Of a stretch of 6,399 nucleotides of DNA, positions 1 through 5,536 are shown in pieces; the stretch's first letter is position 1, and every line of letters begins with the position of its first letter. The position numbers and the translations under genes were made by a program. The notes under the pieces were generated by a model. It was not told the origin of the DNA. It was given only the letters and a program-made list of their open reading frames with translations, and did not search any database. The stretch is from Bacillota bacterium (GTDB taxonomy: Bacteria > Bacillota > Clostridia > Peptostreptococcales > Anaerovoracaceae), in contig JAFYFK010000109.1 in NCBI GenBank assembly GCA_017543805.1, positions 1 through 6,399 on the forward strand. The letters are read 5' to 3'.

Positions 1-201
1 AAAATAGCCGAACTGTGGTTCGACTATTCCTGCGATTACGAGTGGAATGCCGACGAGCCGGAAAAGTATAAATCCATTTCGATATATCGGACTGTACCGG
101 AAAACGGGGAGATCCATTATGAGCCGTGCCTGTTCGCTTATGTAAACACAGACAGGATCCCGTCCTGGCTGCAGGCCGAGATGGACAGATATTTCGAATA
201 G
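1..201 (+). CDS. C-terminal fragment of an unrecognised protein
   Basis: An open frame enters from the left edge and ends at a TAG at 199-201, giving the last 66 residues of a protein whose start is outside the window. The fragment is acidic and rich in aromatic residues (for example ELWFDYSCDYEW near its beginning and SWLQAEMDRYF at its end), which suggests a small soluble cytoplasmic protein or domain. I do not recognise the family. It does not resemble the C-terminus of FtsY, the gene that often precedes ylxM-ffh. An intrinsic terminator starts 19 bases after the stop, so it belongs to a separate transcription unit from ylxM. That the frame is real is supported by the well-placed terminator; the function is unknown. 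Confidence 0.6.
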   Translation, partial: KIAELWFDYSCDYEWNADEPEKYKSISIYRTVPENGEIHYEPCLFAYVNTDRIPSWLQAEMDRYFE

Positions 202-219
202 TCTGAAAATAAAGCGTTT

Positions 220-258
220 GAGCCTGTCAAGTAAAGTGCTTGACAGGCTCTTTTCTTT
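220..258 (+). terminator. Intrinsic (Rho-independent) terminator of the upstream gene
   Basis: A perfect 12-bp inverted repeat (GAGCCTGTCAAG at 220-231 and CTTGACAGGCTC at 239-250) encloses a 7-nt loop and is followed directly by a T-rich tract (TTTTCTTTGT, 251-260). An A-rich run precedes the stem. This is a textbook terminator for the gene ending at 201. Its right arm doubles as the -35 region of the next promoter. Confidence 0.93.
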
Positions 259-268
259 GTGTTAAACT
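240..268 (+). promoter_or_regulatory. Sigma-A-type promoter for ylxM-ffh, overlapping the terminator
   Basis: A consensus -35 box TTGACA (240-245) is separated by exactly 17 nt from TAAACT (263-268), which matches the -10 consensus at 4 of 6 positions. Transcription would start near 273-276, only 3-6 bases before the ylxM ATG at 279. The -35 box is part of the terminator's right stem arm, so the match could partly reflect the palindrome, but the spacing and the lack of any other promoter before ylxM favour it. This is a sequence-based prediction only. Confidence 0.65.
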
Positions 269-278
269 TCTCAGCGTT

Positions 279-521
279 ATGTTGGAAGAAGTAGAGGAAT
301 ACAGCCTTTTATACGATTTTTACGGGCAGCTGCTTCCGGAAAAACAGAGAGAATTCTTCAGACTGTATCATGAAGAAAACCTTTCGTATTCCGAGATCGC
401 GGAGCAGTACGGCATGTCCCGCCAGGGCGCGTTCGACCACGTAAAAAAAGCCGAAAAAGCGCTGCGTTCTTTCGAAGATAAATTAGGATTGTTAGCCGAG
501 TACAAGAAAAATGGCATTTGA
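279..521 (+). CDS. ylxM: YlxM/p13-like SRP-associated helix-turn-helix protein
   Basis: This 80-residue protein is a UPF0122/YlxM family member, related to region 4 of sigma factors. The family is genetically linked to ffh, and in streptococci YlxM has been reported to bind SRP components and modulate GTPase activity. The N-terminus (LLYDFYGQLLPEKQREFF, about residues 10-27) and the helix-turn-helix (about 35-62, with SYSEIAEQYGMSRQGAFDHV) are typical. It is shorter than the roughly 110 residues of the Bacillus protein, lacking part of the C-terminal tail. I chose the ATG at 279 because an upstream in-frame TTG at 240 lies in the terminator stem and -35 box, where it would not be transcribed. 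No Shine-Dalgarno sequence precedes the ATG, which fits the predicted nearly leaderless transcript. Its 3' end overlaps ffh by 11 bases. Confidence 0.88.
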   Translation: MLEEVEEYSLLYDFYGQLLPEKQREFFRLYHEENLSYSEIAEQYGMSRQGAFDHVKKAEKALRSFEDKLGLLAEYKKNGI

Positions 522-1848
522 AGGATTATCCGAAAAACTAAACGGAGTATTTAAAAAGCTCAAGGGCAAGGGCGTTCTCACCGAAAGCGACATCAACGAA
601 GCGATGCGCGAGGTACGTCTGGCGCTTCTCGAAGCAGACGTAAACTACAAAGTCGTAAAAGAATTTATAGCAAACGTCAAGGAAAAAGCGCTCGGCGAGG
701 ACGTTCTCAAAAGCCTTACCCCCGGCCAGCAGGTCGTAAAGATCGTAAACGACGAACTGACAGCGCTGCTCGGAGGAAGCAACAGCAAACTCACATACAG
801 CCCCAGCGGATTCACCACCATACTGATGGTCGGTCTGCAGGGCACAGGTAAGACCACCACCTGCGGAAAGCTTGCCGCATGGCTTACAAAGCAGGGCAAA
901 AAGCCCATGCTCGCCGCCTGCGACGTGCAGAGGCCCGCGGCTATTGACCAGCTGGAGATAGTCGGAGGCCAGGTAGGCGTTCCGGTATTCTCCGACAGAT
1001 CCTGCAAGGATCCGGCGGATATAGCGGTCCGCGCAAAGCAGGAAGCCGAACGCAAGGGTCTTAACGTCCTTATCGTCGATACAGCCGGACGTCTCCACGT
1101 AGACGAAGCCCTGATGGACGAGCTCAAGCGCGTCAAGAAGGAAGTCAAACCGCACGAGATACTGCTCGTCGTCGACGCCATGACCGGTCAGGACGCCGTA
1201 ACCGCGGCCTCGGCCTTCAACGAAGCCATGGGCGTGGACGGCATAATCATAACGAAGCTGGACGGCGACACCAGAGGCGGAGCGGCGCTCTCGGTAAAGA
1301 GCGTCACCGGAAAGCCCATAAAGTTCATGGGTCTCGGCGAAAAGCTCGACGCACTGGAACCCTTCCATCCGGACAGGATGGCATCCAGGATCCTCGGCAT
1401 GGGCGACGTCCTGAGCCTTGTCGAAAGAGCCCAGCAGGCGTTCGATGAGGAAAAGGCCGCCGAACTCGAGAAAAAGCTCGCAAAGAACAAATTTGACCTC
1501 GACGACTTTATGGATCAGATGGGCCAGGTCAAGAAGATGGGCGGCCTCGGAAAGATCCTCGATATGATACCCGGAGCGGCCGGGAAGGTCAGCGAGGACC
1601 AGCTCGACAAGGGCGAAAAGGAATTCCGCTCAATGCAGGCCGTATACGATTCCATGACCAAAGAGGAGCGCAAAAAGCCCGAGCTCCTCAACGCCAGCCG
1701 CCGCAAGCGCATAGCCGCCGGCGCGGGCGTCACCGTCACCGTGGTCAACAAGCTTATAAGCAACTTTGAACAGACCCGCAAGATGATGAAGCAGATGAAC
1801 GACCCCAAGTTCATGAAGAAACTTCAGCGCGGAAGATTCAAGTTTTAA
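511..1848 (+). CDS. ffh: Signal recognition particle protein Ffh (SRP54 homologue)
   Basis: This is the cytosolic SRP GTPase that binds signal sequences and the 4.5S/scRNA and docks with FtsY at the membrane. At 445 residues it is full length. The N domain (about 1-90) carries ALLEADVN at 38-45. The G domain shows the P-loop GLQGTGKTT (108-116), DVQRPAA (138-144), DTAGR (190-194), TKLDG (248-252) and GLGEK (274-278). The M domain (about 300-445) is methionine-rich and contains the RNA-binding helix-turn-helix with SRRKRIAAGAGV near 396-407 and a MMKQM stretch near 425. The usual GSG of that RNA-binding loop is GAG here, a mild change. The start overlaps the ylxM end by 11 bases and has no clear Shine-Dalgarno sequence, so translation is probably coupled to ylxM. 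Long antisense open frames across this gene are codon-bias shadows. Confidence 0.98.
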   Translation: MAFEGLSEKLNGVFKKLKGKGVLTESDINEAMREVRLALLEADVNYKVVKEFIANVKEKALGEDVLKSLTPGQQVVKIVNDELTALLGGSNSKLTYSPSGFTTILMVGLQGTGKTTTCGKLAAWLTKQGKKPMLAACDVQRPAAIDQLEIVGGQVGVPVFSDRSCKDPADIAVRAKQEAERKGLNVLIVDTAGRLHVDEALMDELKRVKKEVKPHEILLVVDAMTGQDAVTAASAFNEAMGVDGIIITKLDGDTRGGAALSVKSVTGKPIKFMGLGEKLDALEPFHPDRMASRILGMGDVLSLVERAQQAFDEEKAAELEKKLAKNKFDLDDFMDQMGQVKKMGGLGKILDMIPGAAGKVSEDQLDKGEKEFRSMQAVYDSMTKEERKKPELLNASRRKRIAAGAGVTVTVVNKLISNFEQTRKMMKQMNDPKFMKKLQRGRFKF

Positions 1849-1853
1849 AAATA

Positions 1854-1964
1854 AGCGAGTTATGCAGTACTTCGCGCCAGACAGCGTTCCGTTGAGATAA
1901 GGGCGACGAAAGGAGCTCTTAGCGAGACGGAATCGATGCAAGCGAAGGACTGCATAACGAGCGA
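1854..1964 (+). repeat. Long imperfect palindrome between ffh and rpsP (MITE-like repeat or structured RNA)
   Basis: The two ends form a perfect 10-bp arm pair, GTTATGCAGT (1859-1868) with ACTGCATAAC (1949-1958). After one mismatch a further 6 bp follow (CTTCGC 1870-1875 with GCGAAG 1942-1947). Deeper pairing includes TTCCGT (1887-1892) with ACGGAA (1927-1932), and TAAGGGC (1898-1904) with GCTCTTA (1915-1921) containing one G-U pair, closing a 10-nt loop. Outside the 10-bp arm both sides read CGAG, which as RNA would form tandem G-A pairs closed by C-G pairs. The 7-mer AAAAATA flanks the palindrome on both sides (1847-1853 and 1965-1971), resembling a target-site duplication, though A-rich sequence makes chance plausible. 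No T-tract follows on the + strand, so it is not a standard terminator. No open frame fits, and no SRP-RNA signature loop was seen. Confidence 0.6.
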
Positions 1965-1969
1965 AAAAA

Positions 1970-1998
1970 TAGTTTATATAAAAATTAGTATATAAAAA
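1970..1998 (+). promoter_or_regulatory. AT-rich leader with possible rpsP promoter
   Basis: This strongly AT-rich stretch stands out from its GC-richer surroundings and contains the 10-mer TATATAAAAA twice (1975-1984 and 1989-1998). TATAAA at 1991-1996 matches a -10 box at 5 of 6 positions, but I find no good -35 box at 16-18 nt upstream. A promoter would make sense for independent high expression of S16, but this is only a candidate. Confidence 0.3.
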
Positions 1999-2025
1999 CT
2001 GATTCAATTTACAGGAGGAATAAAA

Positions 2026-2268
2026 ATGGTAAAGATCAGATTAAAGAGAATGGGTGCCCACAAGAAGCCTTTCTACAGAGTAGTCGTAGCTGACCAGCGC
2101 TCCGCAAGAGACGCAAAGAACATCGAAGAAATCGGTTACTACAACCCGCTCACCGAGCCCGCGACCATCAACATCGACGCGGAAGCTGCAAAGAAGTGGC
2201 TCGCTACCGGCGCTCAGCCCTCTGACACCGTAAAGGCTCTCTTCAAGAAGGCCGGCATTATCGAATAA
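2026..2268 (+). CDS. rpsP: 30S ribosomal protein S16
   Basis: S16 is a primary-type binder of the 16S rRNA 5' domain needed for 30S assembly. The 80-residue product matches the family in length and in its N-terminal signature MVKIRLKRMGAHKKPFYRVV, followed by VADQRSARDAKNIEEIGYYN (about 21-40) and a C-terminal part with KKWLATGAQPSDTV (about 56-69). It has the strongest ribosome-binding site in the window, AGGAGG at 2013-2018 with 7 nt to the ATG, as expected for an abundant ribosomal protein. The next gene, khpA, follows after 18 nt, consistent with the widespread rpsP-khpA-rimM-trmD arrangement. Confidence 0.98.
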   Translation: MVKIRLKRMGAHKKPFYRVVVADQRSARDAKNIEEIGYYNPLTEPATINIDAEAAKKWLATGAQPSDTVKALFKKAGIIE

Positions 2269-2286
2269 GAAAGTGGTGACACAGAT

Positions 2287-2520
2287 ATGACAAATCTGGT
2301 GGAAGCCATTGCCAGATCTCTCGTAGACACCCCGGACGCCGTCGAAGTCCGCGAGCTCCCCGCCAAGGGAGACACGCAGGTCATCGAACTTAAAGTTGCT
2401 CCGGACGACATGGGAAAGGTCATCGGCAAACACGGACGCATTGCCAACGCCCTGCGCACAGTAGTCAAGGCCGCGGCAGTCAAGCAGAACAAAAAGGTCG
2501 TAGTGGAGATCGTCTCCTAG
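2287..2520 (+). CDS. khpA: KhpA (YlqC) KH-domain RNA-binding protein
   Basis: This 77-residue protein consists of a single KH domain with the nucleic-acid-binding loop GKVIGKHGR at residues 43-51 and the following helix IANALRTVVKAAA. In streptococci and other Firmicutes KhpA forms homodimers and heterodimers with KhpB/Jag and affects cell elongation, division and sRNA-dependent regulation. Length and sequence agree with the family (about 75-80 residues). It lies between rpsP and rimM as in Bacillus (ylqC), but the Bacillus ylqD gene is absent. The ribosome-binding site is weak (AGTGGTGA about 7 nt before the ATG). Confidence 0.95.
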   Translation: MTNLVEAIARSLVDTPDAVEVRELPAKGDTQVIELKVAPDDMGKVIGKHGRIANALRTVVKAAAVKQNKKVVVEIVS

Positions 2521-2530
2521 AGGCTTTTTA

Positions 2531-2570
2531 AGGGATGGTTCCCGGGCAGAAGACTCCGGGCGCCGTCCCT
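2531..2570 (+). promoter_or_regulatory. Intergenic hairpin immediately upstream of rimM
   Basis: AGGGATGG (2531-2538) pairs with CCGTCCCT (2563-2570) with one G-U pair. After a 2x2 internal loop, CCCGG (2541-2545) pairs with CCGGG (2556-2560) around a 10-nt loop. The hairpin ends 10 nt before the rimM ATG, taking the place where a Shine-Dalgarno sequence would be expected; none is visible. The following bases (GTTTGCGATT) are a poor terminator tract, so partial attenuation or translational damping is more likely than full termination. It could also be an RNA-processing or stability signal. Confidence 0.6.
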
Positions 2571-2580
2571 GTTTGCGATT

Positions 2581-3078
2581 ATGGAAAAGATCAAATTAGG
2601 AAAAATAACCGCTCCCGTCGGCATCCGCGGCGAAGTCAGGGTCTATCCGTACACGGATATCCCGGAGCGCTTTTCGGAAATAGACGAGCTTGAACTCGAC
2701 GGAAGATATGTAAAGATAGAGAACGCCAGGTACATGAAGGACATGGCGGTCCTTAAGCTGTCCTGCTGCCCGGACCGCAACGCCGCCGAGGCGCTGCGCG
2801 GAAAGGAGCTTTTCCTTGATAAGGACAGGCTCTGGGAAGTCCCGGAGGACACCTATTTTGTCGAAGAGCTGATAGGCCTTAAACTCTATTCCGAGTCCGG
2901 TGAATATGTCGGGGAACTTACCGACGTCAGCCACGGGGCCGCGCAGGACATATACATTATCGGAAAACCTGACGGAAAGAGCTTTATGCTGCCGGCGGTC
3001 AGAGAGTTCATAAAGGACGTGGACCTCGACGCCCGCCGCATGACGGTGCATCTTATAGAAGGGCTCGACCCCAAATGA
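2581..3078 (+). CDS. rimM: Ribosome maturation factor RimM
   Basis: RimM binds S19 and helps mature the 3' (head) domain of the 30S subunit. The 165-residue product shows the N-terminal RimM domain (about 1-85, starting EKIKLGKITAPVGIRGEVRV) and the C-terminal PRC-barrel (about 90-165), with YFVEELIGL at 92-100 and LPAVREFIKDVD at 137-148. Length is normal for the family. The ATG at 2581 agrees with the family N-terminus although no Shine-Dalgarno sequence is present and a hairpin sits just upstream, which suggests low or regulated translation. Its stop overlaps the trmD start as ATGA (3075-3078), a classic translational-coupling junction. Confidence 0.96.
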   Translation: MEKIKLGKITAPVGIRGEVRVYPYTDIPERFSEIDELELDGRYVKIENARYMKDMAVLKLSCCPDRNAAEALRGKELFLDKDRLWEVPEDTYFVEELIGLKLYSESGEYVGELTDVSHGAAQDIYIIGKPDGKSFMLPAVREFIKDVDLDARRMTVHLIEGLDPK

Positions 3079-3836
3079 AGATAAAGATCCTTACCCAGTT
3101 TCCGGATATGTTCGGGCCTGTATTCGGCGAGAGCATACTCGGACGGGCGGCGGAAAACGGAATACTGGACATAGACGTCGTCAACATCAGGGACTACACA
3201 AAGGATAAGCACCGCAAGACCGACGACTCTCCCTACGGCGGCGGAGCCGGCATGGTCATGACCCCGCAGCCTGCCTTCGACGCGTTAAGCGCTGTCGGGG
3301 CTGAAGGGAAGCGCGTGCTCTACATGTCGCCGAGAGGCCGCATACTCGACCACGCCCTTGCGCAGTCTCTTGCCGCGGAGGAGGAGTTCGTCATACTCTG
3401 CGGCCATTACGAGGGGGTCGACCAGCGCATAATCGACGCCTGGCGCATGGAAGAGGTCTCCATCGGGGATTACATCCTCTCCGGAGGCGAACTTGCCGCC
3501 ATGGTCCTCGTCGACACTGTCGCGAGGCTCATCCCGGGGGTGCTCGGGAACGAAAATTCCGGAAATGAGGAGTCTGTATACTCGGGGCTCCTGGAATACG
3601 ACCAGTACACAAAACCGCGCGAATACGGGGGATTATCGGTCCCTGAGGTGCTGTTTAACGGCAACCATGAGCTGATACATCTCTGGCAGTTCGAGAATTC
3701 GCTGAGGCTCACAAAGCAGCGCCGTCAGGACCTGCTGGAAAAGTATCTGGCGAATCACAAGATTTTGACTAAAAAAGAAAAAAAGATACTAGATAATGTA
3801 CTTTCAGAGCCTCCGAAACTTGAAGATGAGGACTGA
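3075..3836 (+). CDS. trmD: tRNA (guanine-N1-)-methyltransferase TrmD
   Basis: TrmD transfers a methyl group from S-adenosylmethionine to N1 of G37 in tRNAs, preventing +1 frameshifting. The 253-residue product has the SPOUT knot motifs: SPYGGGAGM (52-60), MSPRGRILDHALAQ (84-97), GHYEGVDQRI (110-119) and SIGDYILSGGE (129-139). It also has the conserved Arg at 151 in RLIPGVLG. The C-terminal tRNA-binding part includes GLLEYDQYTKP (171-181) and VPEVLFNGNH (189-198). By alignment from memory to E. coli TrmD, the catalytic Asp169 (in EDSF) corresponds to Glu166 in EESV, and the usual Pro of the PQYTRP/PHYTRP motif is Asp. The rest is well conserved, so it is probably active. It overlaps rimM by 4 bases. 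The usual next gene, rplS (L19), is absent. Confidence 0.97.
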   Translation: MKIKILTQFPDMFGPVFGESILGRAAENGILDIDVVNIRDYTKDKHRKTDDSPYGGGAGMVMTPQPAFDALSAVGAEGKRVLYMSPRGRILDHALAQSLAAEEEFVILCGHYEGVDQRIIDAWRMEEVSIGDYILSGGELAAMVLVDTVARLIPGVLGNENSGNEESVYSGLLEYDQYTKPREYGGLSVPEVLFNGNHELIHLWQFENSLRLTKQRRQDLLEKYLANHKILTKKEKKILDNVLSEPPKLEDED

Positions 3837-3848
3837 ATCTGTTATTAT
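3820..3848 (+). promoter_or_regulatory. Promoter-like sequence at the trmD 3' end, driving the HlyD-like gene
   Basis: TTGAAG (3820-3825, 4 of 6 to the -35 consensus) is followed after exactly 17 nt by TATTAT (3843-3848, 5 of 6 to the -10 consensus). The expected start site is about 3855-3856, which is the base before or the A of the next gene's ATG at 3856. This would give a leaderless mRNA and explains the missing Shine-Dalgarno sequence there. The -35 box lies within the last codons of trmD. This is prediction from sequence only. Confidence 0.5.
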
Positions 3849-3855
3849 TTAGTTT

Positions 3856-4818
3856 ATGAAATCGAAAGTCGGAAGGAATATTTCAATATTTTTCTGCCTG
3901 CTGCTTATCGCGGCGATAGCGGCTCTGTACGTGTATATCTACGCGATCCCCAGCATAACGGGCTCCCTTACTGAGACGGCTGTTCTCAGCTACGGGCGGC
4001 TTTCGACCAGCAACGAGGCAAAGTGCCTCATAATACGGACAGAAAAGGTAATAAAGGCTGAGAGCGGCGGCGAGACCGGCTACTATATACCCGAAGGCGA
4101 AAAGACCCGCAAGGGCGTAAAGGTCATGGATATATACGGCAGTCCAAGGACCTCGTATTTCTGCGAAGAGACCGGCTTTATAAGCTATTACATCGACGGC
4201 TACGAGGATATCCTCACGCCGGAGACTATGGAAAACATAGTTCCTGTAGCTTATCTCGGAGACGAGGAGAGGGAGCCCGCGTTCAAGCCCGAGCCCACAG
4301 ACCGTACCGCTGAGACCGTGGAAAAGGGCGACCCTGTATTTAAGCTTATAACCTCGGACGCGTGGACCGTCGCGGCATTTATCCCTTCGGACTACGCAAA
4401 CGACTATGAATGGGGCCAGACGGTAACGGTAGTCTTTCCCGACGGGGTCGAGATCCCCGGGACCATATCCAGCACTGTGGACAGGGACGACTATCTCCTG
4501 GCTCTGATACAGATAAAGCGCTATTATCCGGACTTCGCCAAAATACGCATGCTGGACGTCACTATCATAACCAGGGACAGCGAGGGGCTCATAGTACCGA
4601 ACAGCGCCCTGGCCGAGGAAGACGGGCAGAAAGGCGTGTACGTCAAGGATATCAACGGCGGATACAACTTTAAGCGCGTCAAGGTGATCGTGACCACTGA
4701 AAACGAATCGCTGCTGGTTCCGGACAGCTTTACAGAAAAGAACGACAAAGACGAGGTCGTAAACGTCGACACGGTCCGCATCTACGACGAAGTCCTGCGC
4801 AACGCGGAGGATAAATAG
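3856..4818 (+). CDS. Membrane-anchored HlyD/RND-adaptor-like protein, unknown partner
   Basis: This 320-residue protein has a short basic N-terminus (MKSKVGR), a single hydrophobic segment (about 8-31) and a long extracytoplasmic part, so it should be a signal-anchored surface protein. Residues 55-115 and 150-175 look like the two halves of a barrel-sandwich (lipoyl-like) domain, with GETGYYIPEGEKTRKG near 72-87 and VEKGDPVFKLITSDAWTVAAF near 155-175. A beta-barrel portion and a C-terminal part with GLIVPNSALAEEDGQKGVYV (244-263) follow, typical of HlyD-type membrane-fusion proteins. From memory, Clostridia often carry such an RND-related protein next to ylmE-sepF. No transporter gene is visible here, so a classical efflux role is doubtful and an envelope/division role is possible. 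It starts 19 nt after trmD without a Shine-Dalgarno sequence. An alternative view is an adaptor for a transporter encoded elsewhere. Confidence 0.75.
   Translation: MKSKVGRNISIFFCLLLIAAIAALYVYIYAIPSITGSLTETAVLSYGRLSTSNEAKCLIIRTEKVIKAESGGETGYYIPEGEKTRKGVKVMDIYGSPRTSYFCEETGFISYYIDGYEDILTPETMENIVPVAYLGDEEREPAFKPEPTDRTAETVEKGDPVFKLITSDAWTVAAFIPSDYANDYEWGQTVTVVFPDGVEIPGTISSTVDRDDYLLALIQIKRYYPDFAKIRMLDVTIITRDSEGLIVPNSALAEEDGQKGVYVKDINGGYNFKRVKVIVTTENESLLVPDSFTEKNDKDEVVNVDTVRIYDEVLRNAEDK
4806..4810 (+). promoter_or_regulatory. Ribosome-binding site that selects the TTG start of ylmE
   Basis: GGAGG at 4806-4810, inside the last codons of the preceding gene, lies 10 nt before the TTG at 4821. Together with the family-typical N-terminus this supports TTG as the ylmE start. 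A second GGAGG at 4823-4827 lies just inside the gene and would only serve a start about 12-15 bases further on, where no suitable start codon is in frame. Confidence 0.6.
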
Positions 4819-4820
4819 CT

Positions 4821-5522
4821 TTGGAGGATATTGCGCTTAATATACGCCGCATCAGGGAGCGCGTCGCGGACGCCGCGGAGCGTTCGGGCAGGGATCCTGA
4901 CAGCGTGCTGCTGACAGCGGTCAGCAAGCTGCACAGCGCCGAAGAGGTCGAAGAGGCCGCGGCAGCCGGAATAACGGATGTGGCGGAAAACAAAGTCCAG
5001 GAGCTCTGCGCAAAGCAGCCGCTGGTAAAAGCCGGGCTCAACTGGCATCTTATAGGCCATCTGCAGACTAACAAGGTCCGCCAGATCATCGGAAAGGTAA
5101 AGCTTATACAGTCTGTCGATTCCCTGCATCTTGCGCTGGAGATCGACAAAAGATCTGCCGCGGCAGGTTTAAAAACTGATATACTTATACAGGTAAACGC
5201 AGCCGGAGAAGAACAGAAGTCCGGTGTCGCTCCGGAACTTACGGAGCAGCTTATCAGGGAAATTTCGTTACAATGCAGTAACGTTAACATAAAAGGTATT
5301 ATGCATATCGCTCCGTTTGCCGAAGATCCGGAAGATGTAAGGATATACTTCCGGCAGGTCAGGGAGCTTTATGAGCGCATCGGGGCGCTGGACATTCCGC
5401 GGGTCGGCTTTGAGACCCTTTCGATGGGTATGTCCGGAGACTTCGAAGTCGCGATAGAAGAAGGGTCAAACGCAGTAAGGATAGGCACCGCGATATTCGG
5501 CGCCAGAGATTACAGTAAATAA
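4821..5522 (+). CDS. ylmE: YggS/YlmE family PLP-binding protein (PLP homeostasis)
   Basis: Members of this family (YggS, YlmE, PLPBP) bind pyridoxal 5'-phosphate on a TIM-barrel resembling alanine racemase and keep vitamin B6 and amino-acid pools balanced; no enzymatic reaction is firmly established. The 233-residue length is typical. Visible motifs are LLTAVSK with the PLP lysine at Lys36, ENKVQE (56-61), WHLIGHLQTNK (75-85), QSVDS (97-101), LIQVN (122-126), KSGV (133-136) and the phosphate-binding C-terminal segment LSMGMSGDFEVAIEEG (200-215) followed by VRIGTAIFG (219-227). Translation starts at TTG, supported by a GGAGG 10 nt upstream and by the family N-terminus. The start lies 2 nt after the preceding stop and sepF follows after 14 nt, so these genes are probably co-transcribed, as in the ylmE-sepF pairing of many Gram-positive bacteria. 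Confidence 0.96.
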   Translation: MEDIALNIRRIRERVADAAERSGRDPDSVLLTAVSKLHSAEEVEEAAAAGITDVAENKVQELCAKQPLVKAGLNWHLIGHLQTNKVRQIIGKVKLIQSVDSLHLALEIDKRSAAAGLKTDILIQVNAAGEEQKSGVAPELTEQLIREISLQCSNVNIKGIMHIAPFAEDPEDVRIYFRQVRELYERIGALDIPRVGFETLSMGMSGDFEVAIEEGSNAVRIGTAIFGARDYSK

Positions 5523-5536
5523 AAAAGAGGTACAAT

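Noticed and set aside
240..278. Upstream TTG start that would lengthen YlxM by 13 residues
   Set aside because: The TTG is part of the terminator stem and the -35 box, so it would not lie in the transcript; the ATG at 279 gives the family-typical N-terminus.
538..1368. 276-codon open frame on the - strand across ffh
   Set aside because: It lies wholly within the unmistakable ffh gene, its translation shows no recognisable domain, and long antisense frames are expected from this genome's codon bias.
1854..1964. Palindrome as the SRP (4.5S/scRNA) gene or as an ffh terminator
   Set aside because: The conserved SRP RNA Alu/S-domain loop sequences are absent, and no T-tract follows the stem on the + strand.
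3493..3675. 60-codon alternative + frame inside trmD
   Set aside because: It is a shadow of conserved TrmD coding sequence, with Ser/Thr-rich translation and no domain.
3765..3797. TTGACT and GATAAT in the trmD tail as an alternative promoter
   Set aside because: The spacing is 21 nt, outside the usual 16-18; the TTGAAG-17-TATTAT pair further on fits better.
4410..4673. 87-codon alternative + frame inside the HlyD-like gene
   Set aside because: It is nested in another frame of a better-supported gene, is low-complexity (Gly/Arg/Gln-rich) and has no ribosome-binding site.
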